Shown here piece by piece: positions 22,933 to 35,460 of a DNA stretch of 64,000 nt. The position numbers were made by a program, and so were the translations under genes. The stretch's first letter is position 1, and every line of letters begins with the position of its first letter. Source of the stretch: Pomphorhynchus laevis (lineage: Eukaryota; Acanthocephala; Palaeacanthocephala; Echinorhynchida; Pomphorhynchidae); NCBI GenBank assembly GCA_012934845.2, contig WNNJ02003633.1, forward strand, positions 1-64,000, written 5' to 3'. The notes beneath the pieces are model-generated. The model saw only the letters and a list, made by a program, of their open reading frames with translations, was not told where the DNA came from and did no database searches.

Positions 22933-23800
22933 GAGGAAGATATTACAAAATACCATCAAAATATATTTAAATAAACCAAGATAACAGATATATTTTAATT
23001 TAAAGAAACTAATATAATATATAATATATATATTTAAATTTAATTGAACCAGCCATCGTTCTATATTTTACCTGTAAAACATAGTTTATTGCGATATTTC
23101 AGTCAATATCATTTTTTCTACATTTGCTTATAGGTATTCAGCAGTACGTAAAGACTTTTTTAACATTTCAAACAGCTTAAGCAAAAGCCACTACACGACA
23201 TGAGCCAGCAGACACATTGTTTATAACAGTAACAAATTATATTCCAACATCTTAGATATGAAAACAAAATACATTAGGTTTTTACTATATCCATAAAGCA
23301 TGACACTCCTATTTTTAAAATAAAACTTATTTTCACATTTCTAAATACAAATGAAAACAATCCTAAACGAAAAATTGTAGTCTGTTTTGAAATATAAAAC
23401 TAATTATCACTTTCCTAAATATCTAAATAAAAATATAAATATATTTTATAAATATAAATTTATAAAATATATTTATAAATTTATTTTTAGTATAAATATC
23501 TAAATAAAAATACCGAAAATCCACAATTTGTTTAAATAAAAATATCATAATGTTATTACGACAATATTATTATCATAATATTACTTAATATTTTTATTTA
23601 TTTTAAAAAAATGATTAAAATAAATATTCGTTGTTTTATGTAATACCCTGCAAATAATGTAATCAGGTGTACATTGAATAAAATTGCATTCACAAACGCA
23701 TACCCCAGTACAAGGATAACTCAAAAGTTGCAAACGTTAGAAAATATGATCAATATATATAATCTTCAATCATTCATATCAAGTATCTATTGAAAACAAT
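22933..23800. other. AT-rich spacer
   Basis: No gene is seen. An AT palindrome built from TTTATAAATATAAATTTATA lies near 23440-23490. Confidence 0.55.
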
Positions 23801-24140
23801 CGTTTTTAAGATTATAACAAATGTTAGTATATGAATAAAACAATTTAATGAATGATAATAAATCTGATTACATAATAAAATTAAATTATTAAGTGGACAT
23901 TTTTATGGATTGATTATAAATAATATACTCTTGTTTGAATAAATATTATTCCAGATAATCAACTTTCATCAGAGGATATATTTCATTGTCATAAATTTGG
24001 CTACAGTGCTATGCTAAAGCGATGAACAAAGGTCCAAACCTGATAACAATGAAGTCCTCCTAATGACTAAAAACCTTTATTTTAAAACATGGTATATAAT
24101 CAACTAATAAATTCATAAAAATTCTGAGTTATAAAATTTA
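23801..24140 (+). mobile_element. PLE 3' end with terminal segment (copy B)
   Basis: Positions about 23880-23910 keep the end of the PLE RT frame (KLLSG-like, then a Trp/Met-Asp-Asn region in the better copies). They are followed about 40 bases later by the terminal segment ATAATCAACTTTCATCAGAG. The core pairing blocks are strongly decayed (ACAGTGCTATG, GGTCCAAACCTGATAACA). This is the most diverged plus-strand copy. Confidence 0.65.
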
Positions 24141-26056
24141 TTAACTCATTAAATGTTAGAATTGCAGAAAATTTTAGTATTGCGGTAGAGCACAACAAGT
24201 AAGCTCACTTAACATATCTTAATCATACGTTTTGGCCGATGTCGTTTACTGCTTAATTTACATAGCGAATTTAGATAAGTCTATAATATTTTTTATCTGA
24301 TATTATTTTTGATATTTATCATTTTATCTGCTATTACTTTATTATCTGATATTATTCATTGTTTTCAAATTTATTAAATGATATTGCAATTAACAAAATA
24401 ATTTTTTATTCAAAAGATTGAAATAGCTCTAAAAAAATAATTATTTAAAAAAATATTTTATTAACAAGAAAAAAGATGAATCGATTTCTTAAGATAAAAA
24501 TTTAATACAGAATGCCAAAACGAAATTATATTGTATCTTCGTAAAAATAAATATATACGATATTATATTATAAAGGTCTGGGTTTATATTCCTTCAAAAA
24601 AGCGAACAAATTTGAAAATTGTTTTGGAAACCAGTAATTATTTAATTCAAATTTCAATACCTTTAAAACAAACTATTAATACGTAACTAATATATTTAAA
24701 GGAGATTAGAATTAGCCCGTAAACACGATAGTATTCCATAAAAATCAAGTAAATAAACTGGCCATGTAAAAAATGCTATTTGTTTATTTTACAAAAAAAA
24801 TAATTTTAATTCTTTAAAATTAATGAAGAGTTGATATTGTCATAAATCCGAAAAGTTATTCAATAAAAATTTTTAGCCTGAATTACGTAACTTTTATTAT
24901 AAATATTATTTAAGGTAAACATATGACATTAACATCAGCAGCTTACTTTAAGTGGTACGATCACAGATAACTTTTAAGTCTTAAAAAGAAAATTGTAATA
25001 TATGTCAATTAAAGAAATGTATCAATTATAGAGGAGAAAATATTCTGCTAACCAGTGTATTTTATTTACAGGAAATAAAAAATAATCAAATATAATTTTG
25101 ATTAACAACAAACACATTTTTCTTGATGTATTAAGAACGACAATAAAAAAATTTAGGTATAAAATATAGGAGAGCAAATTCAACAATATAAAGAAAATAA
25201 TATAATATAAATAATACTATATTATATAATATAATATAAAGAAAATATTGTATAGCGAAATAAACATTTTCTTTCACTATTGTGAAAAATTACAAAAACA
25301 AGTAACTTTTAGAAGATATTACACTGAATAATAAAATCTCATTAGAAAAATACATCAATAAAAATTATTCGGCCAGCATAATATATTAAGTTAAGGAATA
25401 TGTGAAGAAACCTGAGAGCGTATCAGTTCATCATAATGAGCTCTAATCTTAATTCAAATACATAGTATATTACATATTAACTAACTCATTCAAATTAATT
25501 TAAAAAAATTCTTTTTAATTTTAGAAATTCTAAGAAATTCTAAAGAGCATGGTAAAAAAGAAAAAGGCAATATAAAAATCTGATTAATTCATACATATTA
25601 CAAAGAGACCCCTTAATAAAAATCAATGTATAGATCAAAAATAGTAGAACAATAACTTCAACAACACTAGCAATAATTAGCTTGGCCAAAAAGTCGATAT
25701 TATGAAACGACAAAAAAATTATGAAATTAAAAGAATAAAAGAAAACAGTTGCTAATTTCCTGATAAACTGAAATGGTACAGATCCTGTGTTTTCAGTATC
25801 TAAAGAATTAGATACAACACAATATCTTTGAGATATCCACGGAACCAGAACTTTTTAAATATCTTGATATCCTTCAATTATTAATATCTTAGTATCTATT
25901 AGACGCATATAAAAAAATAATATTTTATTATGATAATAATAGACATTATAATTAAAAAAGCGCCCTATCATTACCATGATAGGGCCTGATTAACCTTGAG
26001 AGTTTACCGAGCGGATATAATGTTCGACAGAGAATTTATCGAGATTTTCAATAATC

Positions 26057-27028
26057 AATGCCTAACGCGGCACATGAGCAGTTTGGCGATAATCCTCTGA
26101 ATACTAATTCTAGCTCATCTAGTACAGCTAACACTAGTCAAGTAGGAACTGAAAATACAAACCCCCTGCATAACCGAGGGCATCTCACAATACTACATTT
26201 CAAAATAATCGATCTGCATCCATTTTAAATCATTTGCCATTTAATTTAGTCGATTCATCTAGATCATATGTATCTAATACAAACCGTTTAAAGTCGCCTA
26301 TGCAATCTACATCAAGCGAAAACACTAAGCGGTATTCTACGATGAACGATCAACAATTATAAGTAGTCGCTGCTGAAAATCCTCGCATGTTAATCGACAT
26401 GTTGCGGGCATCCAGTTTTAACCTAACTATGGATAATTTTATCCGCGATCCTGGTATTCTACTTAATCTGCGGCGTGCAAATGAATTTGTACAGGACGAA
26501 AGACAAACAGAACAATTACATCGTGTAATTAATGAGTTTATAAGTAAGTGGCCAATACCTGAAATTCGTGCTCTATACACAAATCCTCGAGCATTGTGAC
26601 CGATTGTACAAATTCTACAAAACCTAATTCATCTTAGGGACATATCCCCACAAGTACATTCACAGTTGATATCTTCAAATATAAGCAGTCTAGTCAATAA
26701 TCAAATGAATAGTAAACCTACTTCATCTAATGTGGATTTACTTCAATAACCAAGTAATAGACAAGCAGCTTATGCAACAACAGCATCTCAAAATTTACAA
26801 AATTTAAATCAAAATTATACATCGTTGTTTCAACTATAAAATCGTCTTAATCCCCATCAATATCAGCCGACAAATCAACAACAAAACCAAACTCCAGAAC
26901 AACTTTATTCGTCCGAACTTGTACAAATGCATATAGTGGGATTCTAAAACCGTGATAACAATCTTAGAGAGCATGTTGCATCTATGAAGAGCGCAAATAT
27001 GGCTGTAGAACGTATTGAAGACTCATGA
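26057..27028 (+). pseudogene. Decayed Gln/Asn/Ser-rich frame, duplicate copy
   Basis: It is identical in layout to the frame at 1699-2670, including the same interruptions, so decay preceded the duplication. The hairpin at 25962-25985 precedes it. Confidence 0.4.
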
Positions 27029-27662
27029 CTTAATATTAATGTTTGAATGTTTTTTATTTCTATTGTTCTTAAACATTATAATTTGTTAATAAATTATAAT
27101 ATTACGTTTTTGTCGAATACTTATGTACAAGACACAAGCGTAAAAGGTACGTTGTTCCTTAAAGTAACGATTTAAGACTGCCAATCCTACTCATATTCAC
27201 TCGCAGCAAAAGCTGATATTGATATGTAATTATTTTTAACGGTTAAATATAAATTATATAATAATGTACAATTTGATATCTATTTGCGATATACAAAATA
27301 AACAAAAACAAAAACATGATTTCCAGTCACAACTTAAGGGAGATTAAACAACAAGTGTAAAAAATATTGCGGAAAATAAACTATGTAATACAATAGTATA
27401 TACTAGCTTATACCGATTGCTACATCGTGTTTAACCAATAAATGATTTGATTAATACTGCTAAAAAAGAATCTTTTGAAATTATCAATATACGAAATTGT
27501 CATTTACATACAAACATGCGATGAAAATCATACGGAAATTGAAAATTTTAAAAAAGCAAATTCTTAAATAAATAGGTTAAAAATCATGTTAACATGATTT
27601 GTACATTTAACATGTCAAGTACATTTATTTCGAAGTTACGATGTATTATAAGTCTTATTACA

Positions 27663-28058
27663 CTTTTTTAATAATAATTTATTTAACGTGGCAAATGCGT
27701 ACCAGCTTAAAGCTTACAAGTTCACTAACAAAAAATGAAAAAGTCAAGCAGATAAATTGTTTAAATAGGTTCTGATTTGGCGTTTGAAGCACGGCAGGGA
27801 GGTTGATTGGCGTATATGAATGGGCATATGATTCCACGATAGGGGAGCAGCCACAACGAAGAAGCGGAAGCCAAAGGAGGTAGAGTAGTTTGGGACATGT
27901 AAAATAATAGAAATTACGGGAACGCAGCGCACAGTACACAGGAACAGAATTATCAAGAAAAGGAAGGTTGAGAAATGAAGGTGTATGAAAAGTTACAAGG
28001 AGGAAAGCAACAAGAAGAAGACGAATTTGAACACGACAATAAATTGTAGGCAAATCGA
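27663..28058 (-). mobile_element. L2/CR1-like LINE 3' fragment, duplicate copy
   Basis: Duplicate of 3305-3700. It encodes the same APLSWNHMPIHIR C-terminal motif. Confidence 0.75.
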
Positions 28059-28876
28059 GAGAACTTTAACCGCTAATGATATGATAAACAGATTAACTAG
28101 CCATCTTAAAAATGATAATTGTCGATTTGATTGTCTTCTTTAAATTTCACAGTAAAAAAAGATAAAATTAAAAGATGCTACTTTAAATTTCAAAAATATA
28201 ATAAAAGTATACTAAAAGTAAGAAACAAAAATTTATCCAAATATTTCACATACTGTTTTGGTAAAATTAAAATATGACGCTTGGGACTAAATATAGCGGT
28301 CTTTTAAAACTGTATATTTGGTAGCCTCGTATGTTATAAATTACGATTGTTTCAAAACTAAATGTATGCTGGATATAAATTTTTATGTAAACTTTAAAAG
28401 TTACTAAATATGTATTAATGCCGAGCAATTTTTAATTTATGTATAATGTTGGGATAATTTAAAGTGAGTAAAATAACAATACTTTATTATCTTAAATTTT
28501 TCAAATGCACCGCTATCTTTATTATCATTGAGAAATGTTGGTAAATTACAAAACAACTCTCAGAAAATCAGTCGATTTACAAGTCATCTACAGTTTCATT
28601 ATGTATCAAAATTGTTCAACTATCAGCTTTTGAGCTGTTGTTATTGTAATTGTTTAATCAAAAATTGATCGGAATACAACCTGTCACAAGTTATTTTCTT
28701 CTAGTACCTTTATTTTTATAAGGCTTTACCCGAATACATATCCGGAATATTTATATAGCAATTATAAACATTTGCACTATCAAATTATAAAAAATATTTA
28801 ATATATACAACATGAAATTTAATATTAAATTAACAATAACATTATACCACCATAGTATAATACAACCATTATAATT

Positions 28877-29515
28877 AAATCCTGGACCGTGGTTTACTCA
28901 GCACATCCGTACATCACCGAAACCGAAACGACCAGTGGTACCTCATTCTACTGATGAGTGTTGCCGGGTACTCATCATTTCGATGCTAAAGTGGTCGTCT
29001 AGAAGTGACATGGTGACTGAAAGTCGTGAATTGAAGTCCAGTCTATCAAGCAACACCATTTAGTATAAATGCTATAAATGCCGTATTTCGTAAGAAATCA
29101 TGGACGGTTGTTTACTCAGCACATTCGTGCACCACCATTATATATGCTGTATCCATTAAGGATCCAACGAGTGCAGCGACAATTCAGCAACAACCTCTGC
29201 CTAGTGTTTAAGGATGGTCCGCACAGCAATTCGATCTGGTAAGAGCGTAAGCCTCAGTCAATTAAGCAGTGTCGGAAACGCCTTTATTCACAATGTCACA
29301 CAGCAACCGAAACGACCAGTGGTACTTCATTCTACTGATATATTGCCTGGTACTCATCATTTCGACGCTAAAGTGATCATCTAGAAGTGGCATTGTGACT
29401 GAATGTCGTGAATCTATATCCAGTCAATCAAGCAACACCATTTTATATAATGAATGCCCAATCTGGACCGTTGTTTACTCAACAAATCCGTGCACCACCA
29501 TTATATTTATTTATT
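28877..29515. repeat. Composite direct repeat of unknown nature
   Basis: A block with GTTTACTCAGCACATCCGTG occurs three times (near 28888, 29108 and 29467). A block of about 150 bases, from CCGAAACGACCAGTGGTAC to CAAGCAACACCATTT, occurs twice (about 28918-29072 and 29300-29445). The two kinds alternate. Both are richer in GC than the flanks. The first long block contains GATGAGT and ACTCATC arms of a short hairpin; in the second copy one arm is altered. No coding frame is seen. It might be a structured or satellite-like repeat. Confidence 0.7.
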
Positions 29516-29543
29516 TTTATTTATTTATTTAAGTGGTTGTTAA

Positions 29544-29630
29544 AGAATATAAAATTTATTAACTAGTTTCGGTTTATAGGGTATTATGATAAAGGTATAA
29601 ACCGAAACTAGTCAATAAATTTTATATTCT
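29544..29630. repeat. 35-bp-arm inverted repeat
   Basis: The arms AGAATATAAAATTTATTAAC plus CTAGTTTCGGTTTATA and their near-perfect reverse complement surround an 18-base centre. TATTTATTTATTT-type tracts precede it. Confidence 0.8.
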
Positions 29631-30039
29631 ATTCCAGACAGTTTTATATTATTAAAAATATTTATAATTAGTTGACTCTTTATCCTAGAAAAATAATAGA
29701 AATAGTTTGATTTTTGAATTTTCGTCAATGCGATGGGCCTCTTCAGAAAAACACTAATGATTAATGCCAACTAATGATTACATTCTCTCCAAACGCTATA
29801 TATAATAGCAAATGCGTTTAGAGTTTATACATTTATTTTAGAGTTTATACATTTGTAACTCTTCTTCAATGCTTAAATGTATGGTTTCAAATATTTTTAG
29901 AACCATAATTTTAAGCCATGAAGTAGAGTTATAAAAGCCAAACGCGTTGGCTATAATTTAAGACTAAATTCTGGATTATCCTGGTTATTAGTTAAATACT
30001 GTAAAAAAATATTTCTCTTTATATATTTATTTCTCAATA

Positions 30040-30275
30040 TTGAATATGAATCGATTATCAAATACTTCATCAATTTATGTATACAATTATATATTATATT
30101 GTATTGTTTGAATTGAATTATTTAAATGACTCTTTATATTATTAAAATTCTTAATATTATCATGAATACCAATATTGTTGCATATTTTAATAATTCGCTA
30201 TAAAATTTATTATATTTAATATTATTTGATATTCATTTATGAACTTGCAAAAATGTTTTTAAAATTTTTATATAT
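30040..30275 (-). mobile_element. Old PLE coding remnant
   Basis: The minus strand resembles the PLE segment encoding FLHEHSCIPYNIKYNTLNNE and ILRIATICNDIGF, at low identity. No intact frame remains. Confidence 0.5.
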
Positions 30276-30559
30276 CATTTTTAACGATGCAAGCTTATAA
30301 TCATGTCAATAAATGTTAATTTATCATTTAAATATATTATATACCTTCACAAAAATGTAATAAAAATATTAAAATATCAGTTTTTGATAGAATTAAATAA
30401 CATTGAAATGGTATTTATGATATTTCTAACTTATTAGGAAAATTATTTCAATTACTCAAATTTTCTAATATCAATAAATTAGGAAAAGCATGTTAACCGG
30501 AATCGTGCAACTGAATAAAATATACATACATATATATTAATAATTATAATTATACATAT

Positions 30560-30995
30560 TAATATATAATATATATAAATATATACATGCAATCGCAGTA
30601 CACGATTGGCCATAGTATTAACGATAGAAGTTTTCAGTATTTCAATATATGTACCTGGTGCGGTCTTTGTTAAAATGCAAGACTGAAGATATATTAAATG
30701 CATTAAAGGTGAAATTAAGCCATTTACCCAATGCAAACGACGAGGCCGTTCCAATGCAAACTTTTCCTTTATCAGGATGCGTTTAACGTTTTTCAAATCC
30801 AAATTCGGAAACTTATTTTACCGAAATAACGAAACTCAATGTATTTATTCGATGTGCGAAGGAGGGATAAACAACAATAACCTGCGATTTGAAAATACAA
30901 TTAAGTAAGTTAAATGTGATAAGTGACTTTTTAATCTAACAATTGGCTAATTTTAGAAACAACAAATACCAGATGGAGGAGAGCTTTAGCAAACG
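30560..30995 (-). mobile_element. Ancient LINE-A-related RT remnant
   Basis: The minus frame at about 30802-30600 encodes DLKNVKRILIKEKFALERPR and then IEILKTSIVNTMANRVLR. This is co-linear with the LINE-A thumb (DLDRLKRILKKARWALKRAQ and LRFLKLLVSRLPSIVR). A CCTGCGATTTGAAAA block near 30880 matches the KSQVVVF codons. Divergence is high. Confidence 0.55.
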
Positions 30996-31146
30996 TAAGT
31001 AATTGTATTTTCTTGGCTAACATCATGATCACATTCAAAAAACGCTGTCTAAATCAACATTTCCACTTTGTTGACAAGTCTTTCAGATATCCTAAAATTA
31101 ATTTTAAATAGTTGATACTGATCTATTATTGATAAATAATTATCAG

Positions 31147-31254
31147 AGTTGGATCAAAGGAAAGAAGAAATTATTTTTGATATTTCACTAACTTCTGTTA
31201 GCGATCGAAGTTAGCGAAATATCAAAAATAATTTCCTTTCTTCTTTGATCCAGC
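31147..31254. repeat. 49-bp-arm foldback repeat
   Basis: GATCAAAGGAAAGAAGAAAT and the following TTATTTTTGATATTTC face their reverse complement around a CTTCTGTTAGCGATC centre. The inner TAGCGAAATAT motif links it to the foldback at 11836-12045. Confidence 0.75.
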
Positions 31255-31589
31255 TCCAATAATTATTTATCTTAATACACCTAAGAGAGGAAATAACAAA
31301 GGATTTTTAATATTTTTATAAATTTACAAGAACGAAGAAATTAGCTGTATTCCAAAAATTCACAGTAGATTTCAATATCTACTGCTATTATCTGCAGGAA
31401 AATTATAAACAGTTCATTCAAATAAATGAATAAAATTTATAATAAACTAATGAAAGCCGAGAATATGCATTATGAATCACCACACTAATCACCACACAGA
31501 TATGTGTTTAAGCGAGATATGTGTTTATATATTTTGTATAGATAATCCGCACAATTCTTACTTAAGTGTAACAAGATCAATAGTATATT

Positions 31590-32260
31590 ATATAGTTCGA
31601 CGTAGTGATTTTGTTGATAATGTCGAGGAAGTGTTTAAGCAAACCATTGAAAATATGCTACTATATAAATACTTATGGTTCCTTATTAACTCAACGATGC
31701 AAAGTAATATCGGATTTATCTTTTTCTCAATTAAATGTCATGAATTTGAGATTTCTGAGAACATTTTCCACTATGATGGCCAAACACACATGAGTTTTTT
31801 TACCAATGAATAGAAATATGGAATTACGAAATATCGTTTTCAGATTAAAATATGAAGTTAGACTGGTGTGGGATTACTGAAGATCGGAACGATAAAGCTA
31901 CTTTGGACTAAATAGCATCATTCAAATTGAGCTGTTTCCTGCACTTATGACATTGTAAATTGAACAAAGAGCTGCAAACTCGCAAAAGACCGTTGCACTT
32001 TGGAAAAATATTATAACTTGGAAAATTACCGGTTTTTCCAAGGCAGAACAAACTGCATTTAATGCTGGACTTCGGGTTTGACGGTGATATATTTTTATCA
32101 CAAAAGAAACAGCATTTATTAAATTCTGCATTTTTTATTACCGGATTACTTCTAAATATTGATACAGCGATATGTAATCATCTTTATCAATGTAGCGAAA
32201 TTTTAACTTGTGATCGACTGATGTACTTACTAGTGTTTTCTAGAGAATAAATTGTGTACC
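31590..32260 (+). pseudogene. Decayed coding fragments, origin unknown
   Basis: The frame from 31472 to 31813 contains FVDNVEEVFKQTIENMLLYK and FSIKCHEFEIS. The second is weakly reminiscent of LINE-A ORF1 (LFNSVRLHPAEVKIS), so an ancient ORF1 remnant is possible. Farther on, near 31965-32070, another frame reads KTVALWKNIITWKITGFSKA with coding-like composition. The two do not form one continuous gene. No product is assigned. Confidence 0.3.
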
Positions 32261-32960
32261 TGTAAATGCTCTGCTTTACGGGATTCCTTAAATAAATTTT
32301 CAAACAGGCTAAACTAGATTTAATCAACAACATTCAATGTTCCCTAATGTAATAGTTATGTATGTTTTAGACAAGAATATCATGCAATGCGAAATTGAGT
32401 CTAAAGCTTTGAAGTCACAAATCGGCAAGTTCGTGAAATTGTCAAAGATACTTTTCTAAACTGATCATTAGATTTTATCGACATGCTTGTATCTGAGTAC
32501 TTGTAAATAGGGGGAAAGTGGTTTTGTAAGTTTGAAAAATACAGTAATTTGATGGTGTCGCTGAATATTGTCTTTGAAGAGCTTGAATATTTTAGTGGAA
32601 ACAAATTAATCAACAAATCAACTTTTGCATCATCGAATATAACTGTATGCAACACTAAATAATTGCAAAGTTTTACATTTTTAATAATTATTACCGTTAT
32701 TTATAGTCTGGTAATTTAAATCAATTGTTAACGCTGTAAGATAAGTAATTCGTTCATCATCGTTTACTGAATGCTGTGGAATAAACTATAATAAAAATTT
32801 AGCATTATATATATTATATTTTAATAGCAACCCTGCAATAAAAAGTTCATTTCTTATAAATATTATAGGTTTCAGATTTAATTGTAATATTATTTCATTC
32901 CAGTAATAACATTAGCAAAAAATAGGGTCATTATTCTTTAATGCATTCAACCTTTAAAAA

Positions 32961-33003
32961 CGTTTCGTCACATCTTATACTATTTTGGATAGAGCATCTT
33001 CAG
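32961..33003 (-). other. Hammerhead-core-like motif
   Basis: The minus strand reads CTGAAGATG, about 25 bases, then GACGAAACG. CTGANGA followed by GAAA matches the order of hammerhead core boxes known from PLE terminal repeats, but stem pairing is weak and no cleavage site was identified. Confidence 0.3.
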
Positions 33004-33436
33004 TATGAAAATGAGTCTTGAAAAACTTAATGTAGTGCCATAAAATACTTTTATTTTATTAGAAAAAGTCAATGACATCATATTTTCGTCTATTTGAACA
33101 TACATACGTCAATATTTTTAAAGTAAAAGAAGACCCTTTTTCTCTATATATTTAAATTTGTAATTTGCTTTGATTAGTAGAAACGGTTTATCAACATTTT
33201 ATTTTTTGCTAATAAAAATATTTTAAATTTTGATTTACTCAAAAAATCGATATAATGAAATAAATTTTTGTTTAAATTCTTGATATATCCATATTATTTG
33301 GTATTAGTTAGATAATATTAACATTTTGGATTATATAAATTTGTAATTATTATCGACTTTTGAAAGAAAATATAATGAATATATTTTTTAATCTGGTAGA
33401 ATTTTTTTTGTAATACCGAACAGGTTGATTTTATCG

Positions 33437-33620
33437 CCATTCCTCTACACTTTATTATTCTACTCCCTTCTCCATTTCCTCTGCTCCCCTTGACTTTTAT
33501 CCCTTTTCCAAGTCCCCTTAACCCATTTCTTCATTTTCCTTACTTCTTCCCGCTCTTCATTTTCCATTTATTCATTATCCTAGTTCTCATTTCCCTCAAT
33601 CCCTTTTATCCTTTCTGTAT
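33437..33620 (+). repeat. Polypyrimidine tract
   Basis: Nearly all C/T on the plus strand, with runs such as CTCCCTTCTCCATTTCCTCT. It is non-coding and could adopt unusual DNA structure. Confidence 0.7.
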
Positions 33621-33984
33621 ATTTTTTTTATCAAAACTTGTTGTCAATGAAAAATATTCATCATTTTTATATAGATACTCGAAACAAATTTTATAACATT
33701 AATCGAGATTATCAAAAAAGAAAATACTATTGCTTTTCACAAGCAAAGAAATGCAATGAAAACATTTATTTTCTTTATATACATGTATACGAATTAAAAC
33801 TAATCTGAATTTGAAATATAAAAAGACAAAATGCAAGTAAGAACAAGAAACTGGGAATTTCATTACTGTTGCAATAGATAGATAAATTTATTATTTTTGA
33901 GTGGTTCATGAAGACAGGCCGCTTGCAAGTCCACTGAAATAAACAAAAAATAAAAAAGATGTGACTGAAGTACACACCACATAG

Positions 33985-34330
33985 ATAACGTTGGAACAAT
34001 GAAAAATTCGGATCTCATTGTTACCTTAGCTGCATGGCCTGGTTACTTAGTAGAAAGGTTCGAAGCATGGATTTAAAGGTAGTGAGGCTAGGCTGGCAAC
34101 AAAGTTTAAGGGGAAGAAAATTTCGAATGAAAAGCATAGAAATGAGGTGGAACTCGGAAACTTCGCTTAAACTGATTGTTTGAGCGAAGTGCTCTGGAGG
34201 ACGAATATTCGGCACAGTGCAATTCTAGGTGAAGATAAGGAGGGGATGATAAAGTAAACGAAAAGCAAGAACAGCAGAGTGATACAAAAATGAATTATGT
34301 ACATTAAGCCAATGAAGGCTGATAAGTTCA
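33985..34330 (-). mobile_element. LINE 3' ORF tail (CR1/Jockey-like)
   Basis: The minus strand encodes IHWLNVHNSF, YHSAVLAFRLLY, PEHFAQT and finally SLTTFKSMLRTFLL. That is the usual order at the C-terminus of CR1/Jockey-type ORF2. It differs from both LINE-A and the L2-like copies, so it is a third LINE lineage. Only the tail survives. Confidence 0.6.
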
Positions 34331-35134
34331 TTTGATATAGGATCAAAGGTAGTCCAATAAAGCATGAGCCAATAAAGCATGATATAAGGGATAAATTTTA
34401 AAAGGGACTTATACTGGTTTAAAATATCTGTCTTGAACCTTAGTAAAAAATTCTGCTTGCATATACTTAGCTACACGAAATTACGCCGATAAAATTTTGA
34501 AAATAGTGGATAGGAATTTCCAGACATTCCTATCCGGAAATTTATAGATTTCTAGCGAACAAGTCGTTAATATGTTTGGTATTGTAATAAAATTCTTCTA
34601 GATTATTATTTTTCAAAAAGATAATAATTACGAATGTAGATATTGCAAGATGTTAATATTATCTAACTAATACCAAAAATATTGATATTTCAAGAATGTT
34701 AAAAAAATATCTCATTATATCGATTTTATGTAAATCCAAATTTAAAACACTTTTATTAACAAAAAATAAAATGTCGATAAAACCATTTCTACTGATCAGA
34801 GTAAATTACAAATTTACACATTAAGAAAAAACATGCATTTAATTTTACTTAAAAAGTTGACGCGTTAGGGCTTCCCTATTGTAAGTGCTTCCCTTCCGTT
34901 GCTGTTGATGCGTTAATGCTTCTTCCTTTCCGTTGACGAATAAATAATGTCATCAAATTTTTTGCTAAAAATAGGTATTTTGGAATTTAAATATCAAGTA
35001 TTCTAGCTAAAAGCAAAGTATTTTTAGCTAAAATAATATACAAAAAGGCAATAAATTAAAAAGAGTGGATGATCGTATACATATATATTATGTATATACA
35101 CAGAAAAGATCGTATACATATACTTGAGTACAGG

Positions 35135-35460
35135 CAACCGAAATGAGATACCTTCGTGGTGTGATCGGCTTCAGCCCTAGAGATAAAGTTCGAAGGTTGG
35201 TAATCCTCAAAAATCTTGGAGTAAAGTCACTGCACTTCCGCGTTGAAAGAAGTCAGCTAAAATGGCTAGGCCACGTTTGATGATGGCTAGGAGGAATATT
35301 TATTGTAAAGCGTTCCAAATTTGACTTTCTAAACAGAGACCTCACGGTAGACCTCGGTATATGTGGAGATATTAAACTCTTTATCTTGCGAAGAAACGCT
35401 TAGGACTATCTGATAGCGAAGTCTGGTCGGCCACACATGACTGATATACTTGTTCAAATC
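35135..35460 (+). mobile_element. LINE ORF2 C-terminal remnant (RSQLKWLGHV type)
   Basis: The plus strand encodes MRYLRGVIGFSPRDKVRR, then VERSQLKWLGHV and, in another frame, RPHGRPRYMWRY. This is the well-known end of many animal LINE ORF2 proteins (RSQLRWFGHVxRM...GRPRxRWxDY). Frameshifted and truncated. A fourth LINE lineage in the window. Confidence 0.7.

Larger units (their letters stand above)
24359..28836 (+). repeat. Direct segmental duplication, right copy
   Basis: Twin of 1-4477. Mismatches are confined to the last 250 bases (for example near 28588, 28598 and 28633) in the stretches I compared. Beyond 28836 the two flanks are unrelated. Confidence 0.95.
33135..34832. repeat. 1.7-kb element with about 230-bp inverted ends
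   Basis: 33135-33365 and 34598-34832 are imperfect reverse complements, sharing for example AACATTTTATTTTTTG, ATCGATATAATGA and TATTTGGTATTAGTTAGATA. The interior holds a pyrimidine-rich tract (33437-33620) and a LINE tail (about 33985-34330), with no transposase. It could be a non-autonomous DNA transposon with a later LINE insertion, or simply two inverted copies of one repeat. Confidence 0.6.

Noticed and set aside
21543-22970. 475-codon frame as a repeat protein gene, and long minus-strand frames as pentapeptide-repeat or membrane proteins
   Set aside because: All follow from a 15-bp unit that lacks stops; there is no unique N- or C-terminal domain, and most frames are open at once.
33490-33696. 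Pro/Phe-rich small protein
   Set aside because: It is produced by the polypyrimidine tract and shows no domain or start context.
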